NCBI GenBank assembly: GCA_017513525.1
Contig: JAFXFC010000012.1
Coordinates: 1 to 64,000 of the forward strand
Length of the DNA stretch: 64,000 bases
Origin: Clostridia bacterium
Lineage (GTDB): Bacteria > Bacillota > Clostridia > Oscillospirales > Acutalibacteraceae
Reading direction: 5' to 3'
Shown in pieces: positions 16,482-25,954 of the stretch. The notes under the pieces are model-generated. The model did no database searches, had not been told where the DNA came from, and saw nothing but the letters and a program-made list of their open reading frames with translations. The translations under genes were made by a program, and so were the position numbers. Position 1 is the stretch's first letter. Each line of letters begins with the position of its first letter.

Positions 16482-19400
16482 ATGAATGAAATTCAGTTTA
16501 TTCTTGGAAAAATAGAATATGAATCCCTTGTTCCTGCATTAAAGTCGGTGGAAGAGGCTGGCGGGGTGAGTGAAAAGGCTGTAGCTTGCAGAGCGGCTCT
16601 TGGGGAGATTATTGCATTTATCTATGATAAGTGCGGTGTTGTTATGCCTAAAACTGCAACCATGCTGGAGCTTATTGACGGCAGGATAATTTCGGAATTT
16701 GTCGATAATGATATTCTTCTTAATTCTTTGCACTTTATAAGAAAAGTCGGCATAAATGCCGAGCACGGTAACAAAGTTACAAAAAAAGAGGCAAGGACAG
16801 CCTTCGACAATCTCGTATTTTTCACCCGTTTTACAGTACTTAAATTCAGTGAACCCGAAAAGGTAAAGGAAATCGTTTTACCTAAATATTTTTCTGAAGC
16901 TGATACAAGAAAGATATATATTGATACATATTTAAGAGAAGTCGGCTGGGAGGTAGAAGAGCCGAACACAGAAAAGATACTTCCTGACGGAGTGAAAATC
17001 CCCTGCGGTTCAGTTTTTCCGGGAAAAGCCTGCTGTGAGATTCCCGTTGAGGGGATGAAAAATAAATCGGGCATTGGCTTTTGTGATTATGTCCTTTATG
17101 CTAAAGACGGAAAGCCCTTGGCAATAGTTGAAGCCAAAAAGACAAGCACCGATGCAATTACAGGAATAGCACAGGTCAAGGAATACGGCGCTTGTATAGA
17201 AAAAGTATGCGGTTATATCCCCGTATTATATTACACTAACGGATATGAAATATATGTAATAGACGGCACATATCCTGCAAGAAAGGTTATGGCTTTTCAC
17301 ACAGAAGAAGAGCTGAAATATATGCTCCAGAAGCACTCAAGAGGAGATATAACAGACCTTAATGTAAGGGATGATATTTCAGGCAGACCTTATCAGAAAA
17401 TGGCAATCACAAGCATCTGTGAACGCTTCAACGAAAAGCACCGCAGAGGTCTTATCGTCATGGCTACGGGTACGGGAAAAACAAGAGTTTCAATATCTCT
17501 TGTAGAGCTTCTTATGCGTAACGGTTGGGTAAAAAATGTTTTATTCCTTGCAGACAGGACAAGCCTTGTTGAACAGGCTTTCAAGAATTTCAAAAAGATT
17601 CTTCATGATATGACTTATTGTGTTCTTTCTGACCGTTCACTTGCTGATGATCCCAATGCAAGAATCATATTTTCAACGCATCAGACAATGATAGGTTATA
17701 TTGATGCCGAAAATAAAGAATATACAAGTGCCCGTTTCGATCTGATTATTATAGACGAAGCACACCGTTCGGTATTCAATAAATACGGAGCTATTTTTGA
17801 TTATTTTGATTGTTTGCTTGTCGGTCTTACTGCAACTCCGAAAGATGAGGTTGATGCAAGTACATATCAGTTGTTTAATTGCGAAAACAGCGAACCGAAT
17901 TTCGCTTATGCCCTTGAAGAAGCAGTAAAGGATAAGTATCTTGTGCCTTATAAGGTTTATCCGAAAACAACACAGATCTTAAGTCACGGTATCAGATATA
18001 AAGATCTTTCGGATGATGATAAAAAAGCTGTTGATTCAATTCTCGTTGAAGAGGTGGATTTGGATGATGAAACAGTTATTTCAAAAGATAAGATATTCAA
18101 AATAATTTATAATATAGATACCTGCAGAAAAGTTTTAGAAGACCTTATGCTTAACGGACTTCGTGTGAATTTTGGGCAGAAAGTAGGCAAAACAATTATA
18201 TTTGCTTATAACCACCGACACGCACAGATGATAGTTGATGCATTTAAGGAAATGTATCCTAAATACGGTGATAATTACTGTCAGCTTATTGATAACAGAG
18301 TTAAGAACGCTAACAGTCTTATTAAAAAATTTGAGCAGAATGATGATTTCAGAATTGCAGTTTCCGTTGATATGCTTGATACAGGAATAGATGTTCCTGC
18401 CGTATTAAATCTTGTGTTTTTCAAACCCGTTAAATCAAAAATTAAATTCATGCAGATGATAGGCAGAGGAACCCGCCTTTGCGAAGAGCTTATTGACGGA
18501 AAAAATAAAGAGTATTTTCTTATTTTTGATTATTGCGGTAATTTTGAATATTTTGATAAAAATCCCGAAGGCTCGAGCAACATAAACGGAAAATCTGTTT
18601 CGCAAAAACTTTTTGATGTTAAACTTGATATTCTTATAGAATTACAAAAATACGAACATCAAATAGATGAAAGCCATAAAGAATATTACAATAAATTAAA
18701 GCCCGAACTTTACGGAAAAGTTCAGAGTATAAAAAAACATTCATCAAGAATTTCTGTCAGAAATGAAATGCCATATGTTGATAAATATATTGATTTTGAA
18801 AAATGGTCACATTTGTCAATTCTTGAAAAGAAAGAGATTCAGTATCATCTTACATATCTTATTGATAATGACATTGAAGAATACGAAGGCGCACTTGCTT
18901 TTGACTTGAAATTCCTTGATATTGAGTTATCCGTGCTGTCTGTAGGCGGTATTACTAAAAAGGCACAGAAGCAAGTTGAAGCCGTGAGAAAAGTTTCTAA
19001 AACTCTGCTTGATACAGCATCGGGCGTAACTGCAGTTATAAATAAATCAGATATGCTGTGTGATCTTGTGTCGGTGGAGTTTTGGGAAAAGCCGACTGTT
19101 GACAAACTCGAAAAATACCGTTCTGAAATAAGAAAGCTTTTGAAGTATCTGCCTAAAAAGATAAATCCCATTACTATTGATCTGATTGACGGTGTTAAGG
19201 ATGATGAATATAGTGGTGACGGATTAATTGATATCCGCACCTATAAAGAAAAAGTCATTGATTATCTTGCCGAAAATTCTGATAATCATGTTGTTATGAA
19301 AATACGCAATTTAGAGCCTATAACAAACAGTGATTTGAAGGAACTTGAAAAAATTCTTTGGGAAGAGCTCGGCACGAAAGAAGATTATCAAAAAACAACT

Positions 19401-19688
19401 AAGATTGTTAATCTTGCTGCATTTATCCGTTCTATTGTAGGAATAGAACAGGAAGCCGTGAATGAGAAATTCGGTAAATTCTTAAGCGGTAATATATTCA
19501 ATTCAAAGCAGCAGGAATTCATTAAAGCAGTTATTGATTATGTCAGAGTAAACGGTGATATAGATACAAAAGATCTTATAGAAAAGTCACCCTTTGACAG
19601 CTACAGTATTATGGAGTTGTTTGGCAGCAACACTGTAATATTAAGGCAAATCGTTGATATCATTCATAGCAGTATCATTGCGGCATAA
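16482..19688 (+). CDS. hsdR: type I restriction endonuclease, motor and nuclease subunit
   Basis: This 1068-residue HsdR translocates DNA and cuts it. It has a DUF4145-like N-terminal helical domain (about 1-125). The PD-ExK-type nuclease domain has D202 and E217-A-K219 as likely catalytic residues. The superfamily 2 helicase core has ATGTGKT at 328-334, then IIIDEAH, LTATP and QMIGRGTR. A long C-terminal helical domain contacts HsdM. It is the last gene of the operon, with GGTGAG before the ATG. All motifs are intact. Confidence 0.93.
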   Translation: MNEIQFILGKIEYESLVPALKSVEEAGGVSEKAVACRAALGEIIAFIYDKCGVVMPKTATMLELIDGRIISEFVDNDILLNSLHFIRKVGINAEHGNKVTKKEARTAFDNLVFFTRFTVLKFSEPEKVKEIVLPKYFSEADTRKIYIDTYLREVGWEVEEPNTEKILPDGVKIPCGSVFPGKACCEIPVEGMKNKSGIGFCDYVLYAKDGKPLAIVEAKKTSTDAITGIAQVKEYGACIEKVCGYIPVLYYTNGYEIYVIDGTYPARKVMAFHTEEELKYMLQKHSRGDITDLNVRDDISGRPYQKMAITSICERFNEKHRRGLIVMATGTGKTRVSISLVELLMRNGWVKNVLFLADRTSLVEQAFKNFKKILHDMTYCVLSDRSLADDPNARIIFSTHQTMIGYIDAENKEYTSARFDLIIIDEAHRSVFNKYGAIFDYFDCLLVGLTATPKDEVDASTYQLFNCENSEPNFAYALEEAVKDKYLVPYKVYPKTTQILSHGIRYKDLSDDDKKAVDSILVEEVDLDDETVISKDKIFKIIYNIDTCRKVLEDLMLNGLRVNFGQKVGKTIIFAYNHRHAQMIVDAFKEMYPKYGDNYCQLIDNRVKNANSLIKKFEQNDDFRIAVSVDMLDTGIDVPAVLNLVFFKPVKSKIKFMQMIGRGTRLCEELIDGKNKEYFLIFDYCGNFEYFDKNPEGSSNINGKSVSQKLFDVKLDILIELQKYEHQIDESHKEYYNKLKPELYGKVQSIKKHSSRISVRNEMPYVDKYIDFEKWSHLSILEKKEIQYHLTYLIDNDIEEYEGALAFDLKFLDIELSVLSVGGITKKAQKQVEAVRKVSKTLLDTASGVTAVINKSDMLCDLVSVEFWEKPTVDKLEKYRSEIRKLLKYLPKKINPITIDLIDGVKDDEYSGDGLIDIRTYKEKVIDYLAENSDNHVVMKIRNLEPITNSDLKELEKILWEELGTKEDYQKTTKIVNLAAFIRSIVGIEQEAVNEKFGKFLSGNIFNSKQQEFIKAVIDYVRVNGDIDTKDLIEKSPFDSYSIMELFGSNTVILRQIVDIIHSSIIAA

Positions 19689-19718
19689 CCTCTGAAAAAA
19701 TACAAGGGAGAAATATTT

Positions 19719-21143
19719 ATGAAAAAGCTTTATGTTGATACTAAAGCCAAGATTTATCGGGCGACTTCTATTGTTTTTATTGTTCAGCTTTTCGGAGCTT
19801 TGGGGGCGGGATTCTTTTTTGTTATTCAGAATCTGTTTCAGCAGTATCACATTTTAGGTGCAACGGGTGCTGAAAATGAGCCCACCTTATGGTTTATTCT
19901 TTTCTGGGCAACTGACTTTTTCTTTGTTGTGCTGTCGGTTATAGTAGCATATCTGATTGCAGGGCTGCCCGCAATTGCACCGTCGCTGGCACTGTCGGTT
20001 TATTTTGCACATTTTACAGCATCAACTGAGGGTGCCGTTAATATTTATACCTGCTTTTTCTCTACCCCCGCAAATTATCAGAAGGCAACTGCCATAGGCT
20101 ATATGGGCTATCTTATAATGTCCGTAATATTAGCCCTTCTTATAAAGCTTTTATATGCAGGGTGGACTGAATTAAAGCCCATAATCGGCAAAAAAATTGA
20201 TAAGCTTTTAGATACTTTCAGAAAGAAAATAAAGCTTATTCCCGAAGAGCTTCAAGGTCTTACTCTCATTGAGGGCGTGGATCTCATTGTAATGATACTT
20301 ATTATTCCCGTAGCATCTGCAGCCACTGCCTTTGTTATTATAAAATATGGAATTGAACTTCCTTTCGCAGTAATTTCTTCAAAGCTCGGAGAAATGCTTA
20401 CGTCAGTTGCCTCGACCTCGGTTATTCCTGCCGCTGTTATCATGGGACTTATGGTAGGCTTTGATGTGATAGGCCCCGTATCTCTTTCGGCTTTTTCCGT
20501 TGCGGCGGCTTCATATCTTGCAACAGGTAATGCACAGCTTATCACGATTTACAGTGTATGTTTCATAAGTGTTGGCTGGACTGCATTTTTCGGTGTGCTT
20601 TTCTGCAAGCTCTTCAAAAAGGGACACACCGATACAGACGATATGAATCTTGCAACATCGGGCCCCATTAACGCATTTTTTGAAAATATCTAGCTTACTG
20701 CAGCATTTTCAATGCCTCTTGCAATGAGAAGTCCCTTTACTGTAATACCGGGACTTATGGCAGGATCAGCCGTTGGCGGACTTTTAACTGCTGTTTTCGG
20801 TATAGTAAATACAGCCTATACCGACGGCTCACTTCCGAAATATGCAACAGGCAATTATACTTACGGTAATATCGATTATACATACGCAGAGCTTTTCGAA
20901 AAGGGTGAAATTTATATGAGCTTCACTCTTCCTCTTCGTTCGGGCGATTGGCTTACCTGCAGAATTCCTCTTGCGCTCATTATTCTTTTCGGTGCAGTTG
21001 TCGGCGGTTTCGTTATTATGGGACTCAAAGCCGTCGAAAAGAAATTCCTTCAAAAGCACGACTGCCTTGTTGAAACAAACGGTGATTTGGTTCTTGAAAT
21101 GAGAGAATTCGGTAAAAAGCTTTCTTCTCAGCTTAAAAAATAA
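19719..21143 (+). pseudogene. PTS system IIC (fructose-family) gene interrupted by in-frame TAG
   Basis: A single reading frame encodes a membrane IIC permease with about nine hydrophobic segments, but TAG at 20691-20693 splits it. The first part (324 residues) ends TSGPINAFFENI. After the TAG the same frame continues LTAAFSMPLAMRSPFTVIPG, the conserved IIC segment, to TAA at 21143. The full length would be about 474 residues. No IIA or IIB domain or gene is nearby. It could be a nonsense pseudogene, a sequencing error, or a gene read by amber suppression. A ribosome site (AAGGGAG) precedes the ATG. The likely substrate is a fructose- or mannitol-type sugar. Confidence 0.75.
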
Positions 21144-21150
21144 TGTAAAA

Positions 21151-21187
21151 AAAGGTTTTCCGCAAAATACGGAAAACCTTTTTTTAG
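21151..21187. terminator. bidirectional terminator between PTS and patatin genes
   Basis: AAGGTTTTCCG pairs with CGGAAAACCTT around CAAAATA. It is flanked by an A-run on the left and a T-run on the right, so it serves the convergent genes on both strands. Confidence 0.9.
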
Positions 21188-22020
21188 CGTATAAATTCAA
21201 GTAGTTTTTCGGCTTTTTTGTAGCCGTTTTTATAAAGATTTGTTATTTTTTCGGTATCCTTTGTAAGTGTTTTGAGTCCGTCGCAGTTATCGGGGGAGAG
21301 AATAAGTGCTCTTCCTTCTTTTTCTAGAAAACGGGCTATTTCCACCCCCACATTATATCTCTGATAACGGCTTTCGAGTGCTACAGCCGCGGCGGGATAT
21401 TTTCTTCTTAAAAATGCCGCCGCTCTTTTGTCAACTCCCGGAACTCTTATTTCATCAACGGGACGGGTGAGAATAAGAATAATCTTGTCACAGCCGTCAG
21501 AAAGAGCCTTTCTTACGGGTACGGGGTCTGCCACACCGCCGTCAAAGCAGGGAACACCGTTCATAATAACGGGTCTGCATGCAACAGGCAGACAGCATGA
21601 AGCCATTAAAACTCTGTAATCATCGGGGCGGTATGCGTCTTTTGTAAAATAAATAGCCTTGCCTGTGAGAGCATCAGTTGCAACTGTAAGAAAACTACCC
21701 TTAAATTTCGCCATTTTTTCATAGTTTAACGGGTCTTCACCGTCGGAATTGGAAAGCACACCGTAAACATATGAAAGATCAAGATATGAGCCGTTATGCA
21801 AGAGATTTGAAAAGCTCATATATTCGGGACGAAGAGAATATTCTGTGTAGAAGGTAAGGTTTCTTCCTTTTTGTCCTCCAAGATATGAGGCAATGTTTGC
21901 CGCTCCTGCCGAAACACCTATTAAATATTCAAAATTTATATTTTCTTCTAAGCAGCGATCAAATATGCCTGTTCCGAAAGCACCGCGAAGACCGCCGCCG
22001 ACATCAATTATTCCTGTCAT
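21184..22020 (-). CDS. patatin-like phospholipase
   Basis: This 278-residue patatin-fold acyl hydrolase has a glycine-rich oxyanion segment (DVGGGLRGAFGTGI), the nucleophile elbow GVSAG (Ser about residue 38) and the catalytic Asp in FDGGVADPVPV. It resembles the RssA/YlbK group of intracellular patatins with unknown lipid substrates. The ATG shares one base with the stop of the upstream transporter gene (TGATG), so the two are coupled. Confidence 0.88.
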   Translation of the reverse strand: MTGIIDVGGGLRGAFGTGIFDRCLEENINFEYLIGVSAGAANIASYLGGQKGRNLTFYTEYSLRPEYMSFSNLLHNGSYLDLSYVYGVLSNSDGEDPLNYEKMAKFKGSFLTVATDALTGKAIYFTKDAYRPDDYRVLMASCCLPVACRPVIMNGVPCFDGGVADPVPVRKALSDGCDKIILILTRPVDEIRVPGVDKRAAAFLRRKYPAAAVALESRYQRYNVGVEIARFLEKEGRALILSPDNCDGLKTLTKDTEKITNLYKNGYKKAEKLLEFIR

Positions 22021-23582
22021 CAGTCTAAAGTTATTTCTGAATTAACAGAAGCCGAAACGGGAGCGTAGCTTCCTATCCACATATCTTCCCATTTCTGTCC
22101 TGCAATTTTTTCAAGACGCTTTTTCTGTTCTTCTGTTATATTGACGTGTCCAGTTTCGTGTTTTTCTTTGATTACACGCTGAATTTCTTCATGGTCTTTC
22201 TTGTTCATGGTGAAGCTCTTGATAAGTATAAGTGTAATAAGACCAAAGATTATAGGCATTATTGAGAAATTAAGGCGAAGACCGAATATTGTTTTTGCTG
22301 TCTGATACATGGGTTCTTTCTTTGTAACATCATAACCGAAGAATTTGAGAGAGAAGCCGAGAATACCTGTCATAAAGGAGTTTATTGTTTTTGAAACAAA
22401 GCTTCTGAAGGTTGCGATAACACCCTCTCTTCTTCTGCCTGTGATAAGCTCGTCAACGTCAGTGATATCGGGCTGAATTGTATCAATTGCAAAGCCGGGG
22501 CCTGAGAAGCCGAAGTTATAAAGTATTGTTGCAAGATATAAGAAAACAGTGGGTGTGGAGTTCTTGACAAATGCAAAAATTGCAAGACCTGCAACCATGA
22601 GGGGAGTGAGCATAAGTCCCGAGGTGCGCTTATCAAAATAACGGCTGAGGAAATAAATAACGGGTGAGCCCATGAATTCTGCGGTGCCTGCCACCGTGTT
22701 CAGTACATTGAACTGACTGTATCTGTCTGCAATACTTATAATGAAATACTGATCTGAATAGCTGTAGAAGCTTGAACGGAAGGAATTGAATATACTTATA
22801 AGGAAATACTGTCTGAAAGAACGGTTCTTGAATACAAGATAGTATTCATTGAATAAGTATCTCCAGTTGATAGGCTCGTTGCGAAGACCTAAAGAAGAAG
22901 GCTCGGGGCAGGTGAAGAATGAAAGAATAGGCGACCATACGAACCAGAGGGCGAGAATAATTCCGCTGAAAAGATATTTCGATTTATCGGCGGGTGAGGG
23001 GTTCGACATGTTTACGCCGCCCAGTACCATGCCCATAAACAGGAAAGAAGAAACCTGTCCTACGCTGTTGAACATATATTCAACCATTTTATACTGTGTC
23101 CGCCTGAAATAGTTAGGTTCAATGGTAGGCAGCATTGCAACATGAGGAACGCTCATCATTGTATAGCTTGTTGAATAAATAAAAGCTGTTACAAGATAGT
23201 AAATAAAGTTAAATGTCATATTGCCCATAGATGAAATGCCGAAAGAATACCATTTCATTATGTAGGCAAAGAAAAACGGAATTGCACCGATAAGAACATA
23301 AATTCTGTGCTTTCCGAACTTTGAACGTGTGCGGTCTGTGATAAGTCCCATTGTTACATCCGAAACAGCATCAATAAGACCGTTTATCATGCTGATAACA
23401 CCCGTAACATCAGTCGGCATCTGCTCAACAAAGCTTAAATACTGCTGATGATAAAGATTGAGGGGATAGCCGGCACCGCCAAGGGTGATATTTGCACAGG
23501 TGTAGCTTGCCATCGGCTTTATATAAGTACCGAATTTACCTTCTATACCTGCGGCATCCTTGAGTTTGTCAATTGCTCCCAT
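22020..23582 (-). CDS. MFS transporter of the glycoside-pentoside-hexuronide (GPH) type
   Basis: This 520-residue permease has about twelve membrane helices. The cytoplasmic loop DRTRSKFGKHRIYVLIG after helix 2 is typical of GPH cation-sugar symporters. The C-terminal tail is charged and cytoplasmic. A glycoside or other sugar is the likely substrate but cannot be specified. It has its own promoter, and the downstream patatin gene overlaps it by one base. Confidence 0.85.
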   Translation of the reverse strand: MGAIDKLKDAAGIEGKFGTYIKPMASYTCANITLGGAGYPLNLYHQQYLSFVEQMPTDVTGVISMINGLIDAVSDVTMGLITDRTRSKFGKHRIYVLIGAIPFFFAYIMKWYSFGISSMGNMTFNFIYYLVTAFIYSTSYTMMSVPHVAMLPTIEPNYFRRTQYKMVEYMFNSVGQVSSFLFMGMVLGGVNMSNPSPADKSKYLFSGIILALWFVWSPILSFFTCPEPSSLGLRNEPINWRYLFNEYYLVFKNRSFRQYFLISIFNSFRSSFYSYSDQYFIISIADRYSQFNVLNTVAGTAEFMGSPVIYFLSRYFDKRTSGLMLTPLMVAGLAIFAFVKNSTPTVFLYLATILYNFGFSGPGFAIDTIQPDITDVDELITGRRREGVIATFRSFVSKTINSFMTGILGFSLKFFGYDVTKKEPMYQTAKTIFGLRLNFSIMPIIFGLITLILIKSFTMNKKDHEEIQRVIKEKHETGHVNITEEQKKRLEKIAGQKWEDMWIGSYAPVSASVNSEITLD

Positions 23583-23616
23583 ATTTTTATCCCTTTCTTT
23601 GTAAATAATAATAAAG

Positions 23617-23646
23617 ATTATATCACTAATATGGTAAAAATGTCAA
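23617..23646 (-). promoter_or_regulatory. promoter of the GPH transporter-patatin operon
   Basis: On the minus strand a perfect TTGACA (23646-23641), an 18-base spacer and TATAAT (23622-23617) lie about 35 bases before the ATG at 23582. Confidence 0.8.
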
Positions 23647-23699
23647 ACAAATTTGCGGAATATTTGGTGAAAAATTCTGTTAAAAAAGACAAATGACTA

Positions 23700-23728
23700 T
23701 TGCATTGCATTGTTTTTTGTGCTATAAT
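23700..23728 (+). promoter_or_regulatory. promoter of the EF-G-like gene
   Basis: TTGCAT, a 17-base spacer and a perfect TATAAT lie about 70 bases before the TTG start at 23798. Confidence 0.75.
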
Positions 23729-23797
23729 TTTCTCCGTACTCTTTTGGGAATTTGTTGTTTTTCACCATATTCCTCACATTTTTAGGAGGTAAACACT

Positions 23798-25867
23798 TTG
23801 AAACTTTATAACGCAAACGACATCAGAAACGTCTGCATCGCCGGTCACGGCGGCAGAGGTAAGACCACTCTCGCAGAGGCTATGCTTTACATTGCAGGTG
23901 CATCAGACCGCTTCGGTAAGGTTGCCGACGGTAACACCGTAATGGACTTCGACGCTGAAGAAAAGCGCCGTCACAATTCCGTATCTTCCGCTGTATGCCC
24001 TCTTGAGTGGCGTGACAGAAAAATAAATTTAATTGACACTCCCGGTCTTTTCGACTTCGCAACGGGTGTCTCAGAAGGTATCAGAGCTGCTGAAACAGTT
24101 CTTATCGTAACAAAATCAGGTTCAGGCGTCGGCGTAGGAGCTGAAAAGGCTTACAAGGCTGCAACTGCTAGAAATATGTCAAAGTACATAATCGTTACAG
24201 GCTGCGATGCTGAAAATGCAAACTTCTATAAGACTGTTGATGCTTTCCAGGAAGCATTCGGAACTCAGGTTTGTCCTGTTGTTGTTCCCTATGTTGAGGG
24301 CGACAAGGTTGTAAGCTACGTAAACTTCCTTCAGAATAAGGCATTCGCTTATAAAGACGGCAAAGCAACAGAAGTTCCTATGCCTTCAACAGACAGAATT
24401 GAAGAGCTTCATGCTGCATTCACAGAATCAGTTGCAACTGCAGATGATGAGCTTATGATGAAATTCTTCGACGGTGAAGAATTTACTCATGATGAGATAG
24501 TTTTCGGTCTTGCAAAGGGTGTTCTTGACGGAACAGTTATGCCTATGTATGCTTGTTCTGCTTACACTCTTGAAGCAGTTGACCTCGTTCTTAACGGTAT
24601 CACTAAGATGGCTCCTGCACCCACACAGTTCAAGGAAACAGCTGTTGATGCAGACGGCAACGAAGTTGAACTTGAATGTGACGAAAACGGACCTCTTGCA
24701 GCAATGTGTTTTAAGACCGTTGCCGACCCCTTCGTAGGTAAGATGACATATGTAAAGGTAGCTTCCGGTAAGATAGACAGTAATACACCTTGCTATACTC
24801 CCAGAACCTCCGCTAACCAGAGAATGGGTAAGCTTGTTGTCCCCAAGGGCGGAAAGACTGAGGATACAGCTGTTATCGCAGCAGGTGATATCGGCGTTAT
24901 CACAAAGCTTGACGGTATCAAGACAGGTGACACAATCTGTGCTGAAAAGGCTCCTCTTTCTCTTAAGGCTCCCGAATTTCCCGCTCCCTGCCTTTCAATG
25001 GCAGTTGTTGTTAAGAAGAAGGGTGAAGAAGAAAAGGTTGCTGCAGGTCTTAAGAAGCTTTCTCACGAAGATCCTGCTATCAGATATTATACAAACGAAG
25101 AAACAAGAGAACAGATTCTCTCAGGTCTCGGCGAACAGCATCTTGACCTTATTGTAACAAAGCTTAAGACCAAGTTCGGTGTTGAAGTTGATCTTCAGAT
25201 TCCCAGAGTTGCTTACAGAGAAACTATCAGTAAGAGAGTTGAAATTCACGGCAGACACAAGAAGCAGTCCGGCGGTCACGGTCAGTTCGGTGATGTATGG
25301 ATCAGATTTGAGCCCTGTGATGAGCTTGATCTCGTATTCGGTGAAGAGGTTGTCGGCGGTTCAGTGCCCAAGAACTTCTTCCCCGCAGTTGAAAAGGGTC
25401 TCAGAGAGAGTGTTAAGCGCGGTATCGTTGCAGGCTATCCTGTAGTTAATATCAAGGCTACTCTTTATGACGGATCATATCATCCCGTTGACTCTTCTGA
25501 AATGGCATTCAAGACAGCAGCTTCTCTCGCTTTCAAGCAGCTCAAGGATACAGCAGGTCCTGCAATTCTTGAACCTATCGGTACATTGAAGGCTTTCGTT
25601 CCCGATGATAATCTCGGTGACATAATGGGTGATGTTACAAAGCGCCGCGGCAGAGTGCTCGGTATGGGCCCTGCAGACGAACCCAAGATGCAGCTTCTCG
25701 AAGCTGAAGTTCCCATGGCTGAAATGGGCGACTTCTCAACAACACTTCGTTCTGTAACAGCAGGCAGAGGCTATTTCTCACTTGAATTCGCAAGATATGA
25801 AAGAGCTCCTCAGGATGTTGCAACAAAGGTTATTGCAGAATCCACAATGGAAGACGACGACGAATAA
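23798..25867 (+). CDS. elongation factor G-like GTPase
   Basis: This 689-residue translational GTPase has the EF-G domain order. Its P-loop reads GHGGRGKTT (residues 17-25) rather than AHIDAGKTT, and G3 reads DTPGLFD. The G4 position reads VTGCDAEN in place of NKxD. These changes are shared by the clostridial EF-G-like (FusA2-type) paralogs, so this is unlikely to be the main translocase. Domain IV is present (GRHKKQSGGHGQFGDVWI). The start is TTG at 23798, chosen because AGGAGGT lies seven bases upstream. A strong promoter and terminator make it a single-gene unit. Confidence 0.88.
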   Translation: MKLYNANDIRNVCIAGHGGRGKTTLAEAMLYIAGASDRFGKVADGNTVMDFDAEEKRRHNSVSSAVCPLEWRDRKINLIDTPGLFDFATGVSEGIRAAETVLIVTKSGSGVGVGAEKAYKAATARNMSKYIIVTGCDAENANFYKTVDAFQEAFGTQVCPVVVPYVEGDKVVSYVNFLQNKAFAYKDGKATEVPMPSTDRIEELHAAFTESVATADDELMMKFFDGEEFTHDEIVFGLAKGVLDGTVMPMYACSAYTLEAVDLVLNGITKMAPAPTQFKETAVDADGNEVELECDENGPLAAMCFKTVADPFVGKMTYVKVASGKIDSNTPCYTPRTSANQRMGKLVVPKGGKTEDTAVIAAGDIGVITKLDGIKTGDTICAEKAPLSLKAPEFPAPCLSMAVVVKKKGEEEKVAAGLKKLSHEDPAIRYYTNEETREQILSGLGEQHLDLIVTKLKTKFGVEVDLQIPRVAYRETISKRVEIHGRHKKQSGGHGQFGDVWIRFEPCDELDLVFGEEVVGGSVPKNFFPAVEKGLRESVKRGIVAGYPVVNIKATLYDGSYHPVDSSEMAFKTAASLAFKQLKDTAGPAILEPIGTLKAFVPDDNLGDIMGDVTKRRGRVLGMGPADEPKMQLLEAEVPMAEMGDFSTTLRSVTAGRGYFSLEFARYERAPQDVATKVIAESTMEDDDE

Positions 25868-25878
25868 GTTTGATTTTG

Positions 25879-25910
25879 CCCGGTTCGCAAGCTTCGAGCC
25901 GGGTATTTTA
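25879..25910 (+). terminator. terminator of the EF-G-like gene
   Basis: CCCGGTTCG pairs with CGAGCCGGG around CAAGCTT and is followed by TATTTTA. Confidence 0.8.
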
Positions 25911-25954
25911 TGCTTCTTCTTCGAAAGAAAAATTTTGGGTAAGGAGAAATTCTT

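Noticed and set aside
20712..21143. Independent short gene starting at ATG 20712
   Set aside because: It lies in the same frame as the upstream PTS gene, separated by one stop codon, has no ribosome site, and completes the IIC domain.
23798..24300. Loss of GTP specificity as a mutation unique to this gene
   Set aside because: From family knowledge the missing NKxD is shared by EF-G-like clostridial paralogs, so it is not a local oddity.
23798..25867. Tetracycline-resistance ribosomal protection protein
   Set aside because: The GHGGRGKTT P-loop and TGCD in place of NKxD fit the clostridial EF-G-like paralog group, not TetM/TetO, which keep NKxD.
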